Positions 8,415 to 16,846 of a stretch of DNA of 52,342 nt are shown here, in pieces. A program made the translations under genes and the position numbers. The stretch is from a virus. Within the stretch, counting starts at the first letter, position 1, and each line of letters starts with the position of its first letter. The notes beneath the pieces were generated by a model. That model did no database searches and was not told the DNA's origin. It saw nothing but the letters and a program-made list of their open reading frames with translations. The DNA lies in the IMG/VR virus record IMGVR_UViG_3300006484_000013, positions 1 to 52,342 of that record; one strand, 5' to 3'.

Positions 8415-8777
8415 ATGAAAAAAATGATTAAATTTCCGTCTATTGAGCAATTTAGAACTGTTGTTTCTAATGTTAATAGACGATACAATTTTGTTGGTTT
8501 AGATGAAAATGGTGAGGCAATTTATGACCCAAATTTACCTAAACCAGTATTAACCTTTAAAGGTACTATAAAATTACATGGTACTAATGCTGGTGTTTCT
8601 TATAATAGTCAAGATGATTTGTGGGCACAATCTCGTGAAAACATTATTACACCATCACCATCAAAACTAATTGAAATTGAATTTGAAGATGGTTCAAAAC
8701 AGTTATTTAATGAAAATGATATTATTAATGGTAAAATTATAAGTGAATATAAAATAGGTGAAATCATTGTTTTATAG
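8415..8777 (+). CDS. RNA ligase (Rnl2-like), N-terminal fragment
   Basis: 120 residues. It carries motif I of the Rnl2/RNA_ligase family, IKLHGTNAG, with the adenylated lysine at K53, then the conserved WAQSRENIITP. The ligase sequence stops there. The last 40 or so residues (from SPSKLIEIEFEDG) do not continue the family but look like folded protein sequence. The rest of the enzyme is encoded at 9679-10317 and 11331-11804. Its 3' end overlaps the antisense homing endonuclease by 14 bases. Alone it lacks the remaining catalytic motifs, so it is either a trans-assembled subunit or a dead fragment. Confidence 0.85.
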   Translation: MKKMIKFPSIEQFRTVVSNVNRRYNFVGLDENGEAIYDPNLPKPVLTFKGTIKLHGTNAGVSYNSQDDLWAQSRENIITPSPSKLIEIEFEDGSKQLFNENDIINGKIISEYKIGEIIVL

Positions 8778-9594
8778 CATACCAACCTTTATATTTATAA
8801 AAACCTTTATTAGTTAATCTGGTTATAACTCTTTTATTGATAATGTTTTCGTAAAGTTTGGTATTGTTTCTTTTTGAGTTATATAATTCAGTGTATGGTA
8901 AATTATGTTGTTTACAAAATTTTCTTAAATTTATTTTAACTTCGTAAATTAATTCATCATTGTTATTATATATATGGATAGTTTCAGACTCTTTTTGATA
9001 ATTAGTTTTATCTTTTTTAGGTTGTCTTAATTTATCTCTAGTAGACATTGTTTCACCATCTCTAATGATATCCAAACGTTCTTTATATTTTTTAGCTGCT
9101 AATTGGTGTATATTTAACCCATCAGATGTGATAGTGTTTCGCTTTGTTTCATCACCTTTTTTAGCTGCTAAATTATATAAATTATCACCATTATTATTAA
9201 TAGTTGTTTTCATAGTATTAACTTTTTTATTGATTGCATTTTTACGTGATTCTGGGTTATGTTTTTTACCAAGAAACCCGTAAATAAACCCAGTTGTTGT
9301 TACGTTTGATTTATTATAAAATTTATCATTTTTAGCAACATTAAATTTAGTGTGTAAATGTGATTCAAATAATAAAGCCTCATCCCTAGAATTAAAAATT
9401 CTAACAATTACATATTTGTAATTTTCGGTATTTATTTTTTGGTCATTAATAAATTCTTTATCAGAACTAGAACTAAAATAAGTTACACCTAAATCATACT
9501 TAGGTTCTGTTTTTGATGTTCTAGAACCATAATAGTGTTTTTTAGTTACTTTATTAGTAATTCTGTAAACGTAATGGTATTTTTGTTTTTTCAT
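8764..9594 (-). CDS. GIY-YIG homing endonuclease inside RNA ligase
   Basis: 276 residues. The GIY-YIG core is YHYVYRITN then HYYGSRTS. The C-terminal half has NUMOD-like DNA-binding segments (LGKKHNPESRKNAI; repeated LAAKKGDE and LAAKKYKER helices; RKFCKQHNLPYTELYN). It lies antisense between the first and second RNA-ligase fragments, the usual site preference of free-standing mobile endonucleases that insert beside their target. No intron-like RNA structure is evident. Confidence 0.85.
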   Translation of the reverse strand: MKKQKYHYVYRITNKVTKKHYYGSRTSKTEPKYDLGVTYFSSSSDKEFINDQKINTENYKYVIVRIFNSRDEALLFESHLHTKFNVAKNDKFYNKSNVTTTGFIYGFLGKKHNPESRKNAINKKVNTMKTTINNNGDNLYNLAAKKGDETKRNTITSDGLNIHQLAAKKYKERLDIIRDGETMSTRDKLRQPKKDKTNYQKESETIHIYNNNDELIYEVKINLRKFCKQHNLPYTELYNSKRNNTKLYENIINKRVITRLTNKGFYKYKGWYAIKQ

Positions 9595-9633
9595 AATGCT
9601 GGTTTATCGTTTTTTAATAAATATCTATAAAAT

Positions 9634-9664
9634 TTGTGAAAGATAAAAAAAAGTTGTATATTTG
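9634..9664 (+). promoter_or_regulatory. Promoter for RNA ligase middle fragment
   Basis: TTG at 9634-9636, 20-base spacer, TATATTTG at 9657-9664, with an A-rich 14-base leader to the ATG at 9679. A dedicated promoter for a gene fragment argues that the fragment is expressed. Confidence 0.7.
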
Positions 9665-9678
9665 TAAAAAAAAATAAA

Positions 9679-10317
9679 ATGGAAAAGAAAATAAAAAATA
9701 TTAAAGAAATCAAAACATCCGATAACGCTGGATTTGCATTCTTTGTGGAATCAAATAAGGATATTTTTTATGGTTTAATGTTACATGTTGCCGAAAAAGA
9801 AAATATTAATAGAAACAATAACACTATTAGTATTTATGGTGAATGGGCTGGTGGTAATATTCAAAAAGGTGTTGGTATTTCCAACTTACCTAAATCATTC
9901 TTCATATTTGGTGTTAAAATTACACCACATACTGAAACTGAAGAAGAATTAAAAGCTAATCCAGCTTACTGGGTTGATTCAACGTACTTGAGAGCACCAG
10001 AGGTTAAAATTTACAATATCGATGATTATGAAACGTATTCAATTGATATCGATTTTAACATGCCTCAGTTGATTCAAAATCAATTATCCGAGTTGACTAT
10101 TGCGGTTGAGGAAGAATGTCCTGTAGCGAAAGCATTTGGCTTCTCTGTTTTGGAAAATAATACAGCGTATGAGGACGAAAATGGAAATATTTGGTTTGAA
10201 AATGAATCATTACCTAATTTCACCAACCCAATTAAAGATAAATTAAAACCTGTTTTTAAAGAAAAACGTATTAAAAACCCTAATGGTGTTAATTTTATTA
10301 AATTTTCTTTAAATTAG
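9679..10317 (+). CDS. RNA ligase (Rnl2-like), middle fragment
   Basis: 212 residues. From residue 14 it resumes the ligase family (DNAGFAFFVES). It contains the motif III region SIYGEWAGGNIQKGVG (51-66) and motif IIIa FFIFGVK (74-80), then EECPVAKAFGF before family similarity ends. About 55 C-terminal residues (from ENNTAYEDENGN) are extra. The first 13 residues are also extra. It has its own promoter, and the reading frame is open with no internal damage. Confidence 0.85.
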   Translation: MEKKIKNIKEIKTSDNAGFAFFVESNKDIFYGLMLHVAEKENINRNNNTISIYGEWAGGNIQKGVGISNLPKSFFIFGVKITPHTETEEELKANPAYWVDSTYLRAPEVKIYNIDDYETYSIDIDFNMPQLIQNQLSELTIAVEEECPVAKAFGFSVLENNTAYEDENGNIWFENESLPNFTNPIKDKLKPVFKEKRIKNPNGVNFIKFSLN

Positions 10318-10366
10318 TTTGTCTTTCCATACAATACCTAGATATTTATTAATAAATACTTTAATT

Positions 10367-11326
10367 ATGGGAAAATATGTTGTTTACTTGGTTACGTATA
10401 GCGGTGATAAATTACCAAAATATTATATTGGTTCTACTAGTATAGAAAAAATTAATAATGGTTATTTAGGTAGTGTCAAATCTAAAAAATGGAAAACTAT
10501 ATTTGAGTTAGAGATTAAAAATAATAAAGAACTTTTTAACTCAGAAATATTAAGTTATCATGAAACTAGACAAGATGCTTTATCAGAAGAGTTAAGAATT
10601 CAAAAAGAGCAAAATGTTGTTAAGTCAAATGAATATATAAATGAATCTTTAGCTAGTAAAAATGGTTTTTTTGGTATGGCTATAACAGATGAACATAAAA
10701 TAATGTTATCAAAAATAGCTAAAGAAACTCATGAAAAAGGTAAACTTCATAAATTAACACCTATGTGTGGTAAAAATAATCCAATGTATGGTAAAACTAA
10801 TGAAGTTGTTGCTATTAATGTGTTAACTAATAAAAAAGTTAGGGTGTCTAAAAAAGTTTTTGATTCCGATATAAATCTTTCTGGTCATACGATTGGTTTT
10901 GTTTCGGTTATTGAAATAGAAACTGGTAAAAAAATAACAATAACTAAAGAAGAATTTAAACGTGGTAAAAATAACTATAAACACCATAATAAAGATAAAA
11001 AACATAGTGACGAATTAAAAAATAAATTATCTGAAATGAGAATTGGTTATATTACAGCTAAAGATTGGGAAGGTAAATTTCATAGAATACATAAAGATGA
11101 TATTAGGTTAAAAAACGGTGAGTTTGGTAATACAACATCTAAAAGATGGGTGATAACTGATTTGGATGGTAATGAATATAAAACGTTTAATTTTAGGGCG
11201 TTTTTCAATGATAATTGTTTGCAATACCCTAGAAAAGAAAATATTATCGATGGGGTTATTAAATTTAAAATAAAAAGTAAAAATAAGTCAACTAATGGTT
11301 GGAAAGTAAAATGTTTAGATAAGTAA
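10367..11326 (+). CDS. GIY-YIG homing endonuclease, second in RNA ligase
   Basis: 319 residues from the ATG at 10367; the frame is open from a TTG at 10319 but that extension is not homing-endonuclease-like. The core is YVVYLVTYSG then KYYIGSTSIEKIN. Downstream are NUMOD3-like repeats (GKNNPMYGKTNE; KHSDELKNKLSEMRIG) and C-terminal DNA-binding segments. It sits between the middle and last ligase fragments, in the same orientation, and its stop is only four bases before the last fragment. Confidence 0.85.
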   Translation: MGKYVVYLVTYSGDKLPKYYIGSTSIEKINNGYLGSVKSKKWKTIFELEIKNNKELFNSEILSYHETRQDALSEELRIQKEQNVVKSNEYINESLASKNGFFGMAITDEHKIMLSKIAKETHEKGKLHKLTPMCGKNNPMYGKTNEVVAINVLTNKKVRVSKKVFDSDINLSGHTIGFVSVIEIETGKKITITKEEFKRGKNNYKHHNKDKKHSDELKNKLSEMRIGYITAKDWEGKFHRIHKDDIRLKNGEFGNTTSKRWVITDLDGNEYKTFNFRAFFNDNCLQYPRKENIIDGVIKFKIKSKNKSTNGWKVKCLDK

Positions 11327-11330
11327 AAAA

Positions 11331-11804
11331 ATGGGATATACTATTAAATTAAAAGAATTTGGAAATGAAGATAAAGTAGTTTCTGAATTAAATGAAGATG
11401 TAAATTTTGAAATTGGTATGATTGGTGAAGGAATCGTATGGTCTTGTGAATTTCAAAATGTTGTTCATAGGTTCAAGGTGAAGGGTGAAAAGCATAGTGC
11501 ATCTAAAGTTAAGACATTAGCAGCTGTTGATGTTGAAAAATTGAATTCTATTAAAGAATTCGTAGATTATGCGGTTACCGAAAGTCGTGTTAACCAAGCA
11601 ATCGAAAACGTATTCCCTAATCAAGAACCATTAGATGTTAAGAAGATGGGTGACGTGATTAGATGGGTTGTAAATGATGTTATCAAAGAAGAAATGGATA
11701 CCATGATTGAGAATAATCTTGAACCCAAAGAAATAAATAAATACATTTCAACTAAAACGAGAGAAATGTTTTTAATAAAATTAAATGAATTAGTAGGGTT
11801 ATGA
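11331..11804 (+). CDS. RNA ligase (Rnl2-like), C-terminal fragment
   Basis: 157 residues. After about 30 extra residues it contains motif IV EGIVW (33-37) and motif V RFKVKGEKHS (47-56), followed by the helical C-terminal region expected for the family. Together with 8415-8777 and 9679-10317 it supplies all nucleotidyltransferase motifs of one ligase in the right order. It is probably translated from the same transcript as the homing endonuclease just upstream. Confidence 0.85.
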   Translation: MGYTIKLKEFGNEDKVVSELNEDVNFEIGMIGEGIVWSCEFQNVVHRFKVKGEKHSASKVKTLAAVDVEKLNSIKEFVDYAVTESRVNQAIENVFPNQEPLDVKKMGDVIRWVVNDVIKEEMDTMIENNLEPKEINKYISTKTREMFLIKLNELVGL

Positions 11805-12025
11805 GCAGAGTAAAGTATTCAAATAAAGTTTTCAGATTAAAGAAAGCTATGGAAGTTAACCTTAACGGTGTTCCACAACCACTAACATTCACAATGGGTG
11901 AAGAATTTCACATTGTTGCCGATGTATTATACATGAATGGTTTTCGAGCGATGTTTCAAAAACCAATTATAGATTGGATTGAAGCTAACCCTAATTTATT
12001 TGTAGATGACACAAGACAATTCTAA
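11801..12025 (+). CDS. Hypothetical protein
   Basis: 74 residues, beginning four bases inside the ligase fragment's end (ATGA overlap), so translationally coupled. A short beta-rich protein (FRLKKAMEVNLNGVP; LTFTMGEEFHIV). No family recognised. RNase H starts inside its 3' end. Confidence 0.65.
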   Translation: MSRVKYSNKVFRLKKAMEVNLNGVPQPLTFTMGEEFHIVADVLYMNGFRAMFQKPIIDWIEANPNLFVDDTRQF

Positions 12026-12404
12026 ACCAACGAGTGGTATATGTGTTGATGGTGGTACTGTAGGTAATCCAGGTCCATGTTTTTATCGTGGTGTTGACTT
12101 GGAAACGGGTCAAATCATATTTGAAGAACATTTGGGACCTGGAACCAACAATGTTGCTGAATTTTTAGCAATATGTCATGCAATTCATTATTGTGATAAA
12201 AAGGGGATTGAACCAAACATTTGGTCAGACAGTGTAACTGCCATTGCTTGGGTTAGGGATAAAAAACACAAATCATCAGCTGCTGGTGATATAATTGAGA
12301 GGATGGATAAAGCTTGTAAATTTTTAAAGACCAAAGATATTAAAATTAATAAATGGTTGACTAAAGAATGGGGTGAAATTCCAGCTGATTTTGGAAGAAA
12401 ATAA
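12006..12404 (+). CDS. rnhA: Ribonuclease HI
   Basis: 132 residues, somewhat short for RNase HI (about 155). Catalytic acids are visible: D15 in ICVDGGTVGNPG, E52 in NNVAEFLAI, D75 in IWSDSVTAI and a last D near residue 128 in ADFGRK. It cleaves the RNA strand of RNA-DNA hybrids and probably removes replication primers, fitting with the DNA ligase upstream. It overlaps the previous gene by 20 bases. Confidence 0.88.
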   Translation: MTQDNSKPTSGICVDGGTVGNPGPCFYRGVDLETGQIIFEEHLGPGTNNVAEFLAICHAIHYCDKKGIEPNIWSDSVTAIAWVRDKKHKSSAAGDIIERMDKACKFLKTKDIKINKWLTKEWGEIPADFGRK

Positions 12405-12410
12405 AAAAGT

Positions 12411-12578
12411 ATGTTTGATAGATTAAAAAAAGGGTTTTACTGGGGATTACTAATAATTTTAAGTTTTATATGTGTGGTTATAACACTTAAATTACTTTAT
12501 TATTTATTTATAATATTGGCAACAATTGGGTTGGCTTTGATAATTAAAATTTTATATGAAAAACGTAGAAGAAACTAA
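12411..12578 (+). CDS. Small double-span membrane protein
   Basis: 55 residues starting seven bases after RNase H. Two hydrophobic segments (about 11-27 and 29-48) form a helical hairpin, with a basic C-terminus EKRRRN. It overlaps the next gene by 23 bases, which supports it as a real gene. Function unknown. Confidence 0.6.
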   Translation: MFDRLKKGFYWGLLIILSFICVVITLKLLYYLFIILATIGLALIIKILYEKRRRN

Positions 12579-13332
12579 AACACCATATGAATGGTGTGTT
12601 GAATATAACATAAGACCACTTGATTTAAATGAGTGGCCAGAAGAATTCTATGGGTCAAAAGAAAGACATTTTTTTGAAATGTATTTTGTTGGTAGGGTTG
12701 AGTTTTTACAAATGATTACATCATGCACTGTAAAACCAAATTCACAACCTAGAAAAGGTGAATCGTATTTGGAATATAGAATGTATGGTTTAGTACCATA
12801 TAATATTAGTTCTATACAATCAGCGATTCAATATGGACATGCTGTTCAAGAATATAATAATTTGATGTTTGATGGTAATCATATTTGTCGTAGTATTAAC
12901 TTTGGTGAAGCATTGTTAAAATCAAATCAGATTGGGTTTAATAAATGGAGAAAACAAGATAAGACATTTATTATATTAAATGGTGGAACAACGAATAATT
13001 CAAAGGATGATAGATGGTATGGTTCCTTACAAAAAAGTAGAGATACGTTATATGAGAACGGTGTGTTATTTTCAGAATTTTATGAACCAGATTTAAATGA
13101 CACATTAACAGCTGTTGTGTTCTTGGTTGATGAGAGAGTGTTTAATAAAGAAACTTATCCAAACTTTGAGAAAGAAGTGCTACCATATTCTAGAACAAGA
13201 CCTAGTGATAAAAAAATAGAAGAATTAGAAAAAAGAAACGCAATTAATTATGAAAAATGGGTTGAAAAAATCGGTGGACCAAAAAATGCATTCCTTAGAG
13301 AATTCTTACCAAAATTCAAATTGGCAAACTAA
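12556..13332 (+). CDS. Pth2-like peptidyl-tRNA hydrolase domain protein
   Basis: 258 residues. Residues about 75-200 show the order of Pth2 features: a basic strand-helix start with SAIQYGHAVQEY (compare AAQVAHA in Pth2), FNKWRKQDKTFIIL, and a late acidic-plus-hydrophobic segment (YEPDLNDTLTAVVFLVDE) in place of DAGxTQ...TxLAIGP. Pth2 releases peptides from stalled peptidyl-tRNA. The key lysine and aspartate positions are not all certain, so the call is tentative. The context of tRNA repair and ribosome-rescue genes favours it. Confidence 0.5.
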   Translation: MKNVEETKTPYEWCVEYNIRPLDLNEWPEEFYGSKERHFFEMYFVGRVEFLQMITSCTVKPNSQPRKGESYLEYRMYGLVPYNISSIQSAIQYGHAVQEYNNLMFDGNHICRSINFGEALLKSNQIGFNKWRKQDKTFIILNGGTTNNSKDDRWYGSLQKSRDTLYENGVLFSEFYEPDLNDTLTAVVFLVDERVFNKETYPNFEKEVLPYSRTRPSDKKIEELEKRNAINYEKWVEKIGGPKNAFLREFLPKFKLAN

Positions 13333-13876
13333 TATTGTTAAGTTAACTGGTAAAATAGTTTTTGACCCAGAAGATAAGACTTTAAAACACAGCAAACAAT
13401 CTTCTTGGAAGAAAGTAGCTATGGTTGTTATACCTGGTGATGTTTGCGAATACTATATGTGGTTTCTTAAGAAGCGATATAATTTAAAGTTGCATAAACC
13501 ATTAAGAGGTGCTCATATAACATTCATAAATGATAGAGCTTCAGATATGAATGGTAAATGGGAAGAAATAAAAACTAAATGGAATGGTAAAAAAATTGAG
13601 GTTATAATAGACCTATCACCAAAAACTGATTCTTCTGAACCAAATAGTGATTATCACTGGTGGTTTAATATTCCACATGAGGATAGAGAAGAATTACAAA
13701 TGATACGTTCAGAATTGGGGTTAGGTAAACCTTATTTTGGATTACACATGTCGATTGGTAGAGCTGTTGATTATACAACAGACGATTTTGAAATTGGCGT
13801 TATGAAAGCTAAAGAAATGTGCGTAGAGCACTCAATTTATTTACATACTTTATATAAAGATGGATTTATAAAATAA
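13286..13876 (+). CDS. 2H phosphoesterase-like protein
   Basis: 196 residues. Two H-x-(T/S) motifs, HIT (77-79) and HMS (154-156), sit the right distance apart for the 2H phosphoesterase superfamily, which processes 2'-5' or cyclic phosphate RNA ends. The frame is open from 13250, but the ATG at 13286 is the better start. It overlaps the Pth2-like gene by 47 bases in another frame, an unusually long overlap. Terminator follows. Confidence 0.7.
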   Translation: MHSLENSYQNSNWQTNIVKLTGKIVFDPEDKTLKHSKQSSWKKVAMVVIPGDVCEYYMWFLKKRYNLKLHKPLRGAHITFINDRASDMNGKWEEIKTKWNGKKIEVIIDLSPKTDSSEPNSDYHWWFNIPHEDREELQMIRSELGLGKPYFGLHMSIGRAVDYTTDDFEIGVMKAKEMCVEHSIYLHTLYKDGFIK

Positions 13877-13904
13877 ATATTAAAATTTATTAACATTTGA
13901 ATTA

Positions 13905-13946
13905 ATGCGGACTATTTATAATTAAACATAGATGTCCGCATTTTTT
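13905..13946 (+). terminator. Rho-independent terminator
   Basis: Perfect eight-base stem ATGCGGAC/GTCCGCAT with a 21-base loop and a T-run. It ends the repair-gene block before the two-component operon. Confidence 0.85.
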
Positions 13947-13977
13947 GTTATAAATAAGTTTTAAACACATTTTTTAA

Positions 13978-15405
13978 ATGCAAGACCCTTTAGATAAAAT
14001 TAATGACTTAAATAAAGAATTATATGACTTTAGTCAATTTGTTGATAGTTCAGTTTTAATTTCTAAAGCAGATGCTAAAGGTAACATCACATATGTTAAT
14101 AAAAAATTCGAAGAAGTTTCTGGGTGGTCATTAGAAGAAGTTGTGGGTAAAAACCATAATATCGTTAATTCTGGGATTCATAATAAAAATTTTTGGTCAA
14201 ACATGTATAAGACTGTTATAGTTGACAAGGGTATCTGGAACTCAGTTGTTACAAATAAAACTAAAAACGGTGATTTTTACTATGTTGATACCTATATAAA
14301 AGCTGAATTTGATATTAATGGCAAATTAATGGGTTTTATTTCAATTAGGCATGATGTTACATTAGTTAAAAAAAATGAATTAGAGATTAAAAATATAATT
14401 AATGCTATTAACCAATCAAATGCGGTTATTGAATTTGATTTATTTGGTAATATAATATTAGCTAATGATAATTTTTGTCATATCATGGGTTATTCCCAAG
14501 AAGAATTAATCGGTAAACACCATAGTATATTTGTTGATAGTGAGTATTCAAAAAGTGAGGATTATAAAGAATTTTGGGTTAAACTTAGTAGAGGTGAATT
14601 TATATCATCTAGATTTTCTAGAATTAAACATGGTGGTGAAATAATTTGGCTACAAGCAACATATAACCCAATTCTAGATGATAATGGAAAGGTGGTTAAA
14701 ATTATGAAAATTGCCATTGATGTTACAGATAAAATTTTACAATCTGAAGAAATTGAAAAGAAAAACACATATCTAGAACATGCTGCTAAAATTTTAAGAC
14801 ATGATATGCATTCTGGTATTAATACTTATATGCCCAGAGGTCTTTCTTCATTAGAAAGGAGATTAACACAAGAAGATATTAATAACCTTAAAATTGAGGC
14901 ACCACTTAAAATGATTAAAGAGGGACTAAAGCATACACAAAAAGTTTATAAAGGTGTATATGAATTCACAAACCTAGTTAAAAAAGACTCAACCTTAAAT
15001 AAGGGTGAATACAATATCAAAGACATACTCCAAGATTACTTATCAGCAACAGCATATAAATCACAAGTTTTACTGGATAATAATTTACCCACAATTGAAG
15101 TTAATGAAGCATTATTTTGTACAGCAATAGATAACCTAATAAGAAATGGTTTAAAATATAATGACAGTCCGAGTAGATTTATTAAAATATACTTAGAAGA
15201 TGGTTATATTTGTGTTGAGGACAATGGTAGAGGTATTACACAAAAGGAATTTGATGAGTTATCAAAACCGTATGTAAGAAAAGAAGGTCAAAAAGAAACT
15301 GGTACAGGTTTAGGTTTAAACATCTGTAAAGCAATTCTTAAAGAACATGGGTTTAGTATAACAGTAGAAAAAATGTCACAAGGGACAAAAATAAAAATTA
15401 AATAA
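13978..15405 (+). CDS. PAS-domain sensor histidine kinase
   Basis: 475 residues, no membrane segment, so cytoplasmic. Two PAS domains (about 15-130 and 140-255) each have the NKKFEEVSGW/NDNFCHIMGY type helix. The dimerisation helix carries a candidate phospho-acceptor, H275, in KILRHDMHSG. The ATPase domain shows the N-box (DNLIRNGLKYN, N390), G1-box DNGRG (415-419) and G2-box GTGLGL (442-447). It should autophosphorylate in response to an internal signal and pass phosphate to the regulator encoded 11 bases downstream. Full-length kinases of this kind are rare in phages. Confidence 0.9.
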   Translation: MQDPLDKINDLNKELYDFSQFVDSSVLISKADAKGNITYVNKKFEEVSGWSLEEVVGKNHNIVNSGIHNKNFWSNMYKTVIVDKGIWNSVVTNKTKNGDFYYVDTYIKAEFDINGKLMGFISIRHDVTLVKKNELEIKNIINAINQSNAVIEFDLFGNIILANDNFCHIMGYSQEELIGKHHSIFVDSEYSKSEDYKEFWVKLSRGEFISSRFSRIKHGGEIIWLQATYNPILDDNGKVVKIMKIAIDVTDKILQSEEIEKKNTYLEHAAKILRHDMHSGINTYMPRGLSSLERRLTQEDINNLKIEAPLKMIKEGLKHTQKVYKGVYEFTNLVKKDSTLNKGEYNIKDILQDYLSATAYKSQVLLDNNLPTIEVNEALFCTAIDNLIRNGLKYNDSPSRFIKIYLEDGYICVEDNGRGITQKEFDELSKPYVRKEGQKETGTGLGLNICKAILKEHGFSITVEKMSQGTKIKIK

Positions 15406-15416
15406 AAAAAACAATT

Positions 15417-15854
15417 ATGATTAACTCAATTTTATTAGTGGACGATGAAGATTTATTCCATTTAGTATTTGAAGATGCTTGCAGCTTATTAGATATCACA
15501 TTATCATTAGAAAGTCTGACTAGTGCAGATGAAGCTGAAAAGCTATTTAAAGAATGGTTTGACACTAATAATATCCATGACAAACCAGAATGCGTATTTG
15601 TAGATTTAAATATAATTGGTTCATCATTTGATGGTATTGAATTAGTTAGAAAAATAAACTTCGAATATGGTAATCATGTTGTAATAGGAATAATATCATC
15701 AAGTGATGAAGCTGAAGAACAATCAAAAGCGTTACAAGCTGGTGCTCAATTCTGGATTATTAAATCTGATGAAATAGAACCTAGATTGGAAGAATTTAGA
15801 AATGATTATGATGGTTATAAGAATAGAACGAACAAATTTAAAGTATATAAATGA
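15417..15854 (+). CDS. Single-domain response regulator
   Basis: 145 residues, a lone receiver domain. The acidic pocket is D9, D10 and E11 (VDDED), the phospho-acceptor is D63 in VFVDLNIIG, the switch Ser/Thr lies in IISSSD (93-95) and the conserved lysine is K116 in WIIKSDE. There is no output domain, so it must act by protein-protein contact. Pairs with the kinase just upstream. It overlaps the next gene by four bases (ATGA). Confidence 0.9.
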   Translation: MINSILLVDDEDLFHLVFEDACSLLDITLSLESLTSADEAEKLFKEWFDTNNIHDKPECVFVDLNIIGSSFDGIELVRKINFEYGNHVVIGIISSSDEAEEQSKALQAGAQFWIIKSDEIEPRLEEFRNDYDGYKNRTNKFKVYK

Positions 15855-16507
15855 TTAAAGTTGACAACAAGACTAAAGATTTATTAATTCAGTTACATAA
15901 AACTAAAAAGATTTCACTTGAGGGTAATATTCTTAAAGTTATTGATACTGATGGTGATGAACTATTTGAAAAATATATCAAAAGTTGTGTTGACAAAGAT
16001 ATGACAACCCGAAAAAAAAGGTTGGAAATCACAAAACAAATTCAAAAACAAAATAATGAATTAATTACCTGGAAGGAAGAGAATATTCGAATACAAGAAG
16101 AATTAATTCATAGTTTAAAAGAAAATGAATGTGCTAAAAATGAAGCTGAATCAGCTAGATTTGAAGCTGAACATTTAAAAATAGAAGCTGAAAATGCCAG
16201 AGAAGAATCTGAAATAGCTAGACGTGAAGCTGAAAATGCTAGAGCTTCAGTTGAAAATGATTTAGAATTATTACAGAAGAAGTCACAATTTGAATTGATA
16301 GGGTCAATTGTTAAAGTTGCACTATGGATTATTATCAGCGTAGGTATTATAACCACAGGTGTCTTTATTATTTCTTTACTTACAAATAGAGATACAGCAA
16401 TTGTAGGCTCAACATGGAGTAATATCGTTGGTATATTATTAACCAACGCATTTAGTATTGTGGGGACAATAATGGGTGTTAAATATGCTTCTGAAAAAAA
16501 TAATTAA
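15851..16507 (+). CDS. Coiled-coil membrane protein linked to two-component pair
   Basis: 218 residues. Residues about 50-150 form a long coiled coil with 7- and 14-residue repeats (EAESARFEAEHLKIEAENAR; EIARREAENAR). Two membrane helices follow (about 157-178 and 188-210), leaving a short tail. It is translationally coupled to the response regulator, so it may be the regulator's membrane-bound partner or effector. No known family. Its 3' end meets the antisense holin-like gene with a four-base overlap. Confidence 0.8.
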   Translation: MIKVDNKTKDLLIQLHKTKKISLEGNILKVIDTDGDELFEKYIKSCVDKDMTTRKKRLEITKQIQKQNNELITWKEENIRIQEELIHSLKENECAKNEAESARFEAEHLKIEAENAREESEIARREAENARASVENDLELLQKKSQFELIGSIVKVALWIIISVGIITTGVFIISLLTNRDTAIVGSTWSNIVGILLTNAFSIVGTIMGVKYASEKNN

Positions 16508-16764
16508 TTATTTTCTTCTACTTTACCATCTCTTTTAGCCCATATTTTATCGACTGAAGATAAACCTAAACAACCAAATGCTAATAGTGCAACAGAATCA
16601 ACCAAGGCATCAGATGGTTTATGACCTGTATATTGGTTTATAAATAATGAAACACATAAAGATAAACCACATATAATACCAATAAATCTTTTTGATGAAG
16701 GACTACCCTTTTCATCTTTAAATAACCCCGTTATCCAGTTACTAACTTTTTTATACCACACCAT
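16504..16764 (-). CDS. Holin-like small membrane protein
   Basis: 86 residues, the only gene on the minus strand nearby. A short basic/amphipathic N-terminus (WYKKVSNWITGLFKDEKGSPSSKRF) precedes two membrane spans (about 27-43 and 53-72), with a charged C-terminus DKIWAKRDGKVEENN. Size, topology and polarity fit a class II holin, but no lytic enzyme is adjacent. Confidence 0.5.
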   Translation of the reverse strand: MVWYKKVSNWITGLFKDEKGSPSSKRFIGIICGLSLCVSLFINQYTGHKPSDALVDSVALLAFGCLGLSSVDKIWAKRDGKVEENN

Positions 16765-16846
16765 AATAGTCTTTTATTATAAATATTTTTTAATAATACT
16801 AAATACTATTTATTTTGATTTTTTTTATATTATATTTGCAAAATTT

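Noticed and set aside
8764-11326. Ligase fragments as exons of self-splicing introns
   Set aside because: Each fragment ends in its own stop after a long protein-like tail, one endonuclease is antisense, and no intron structure is visible.
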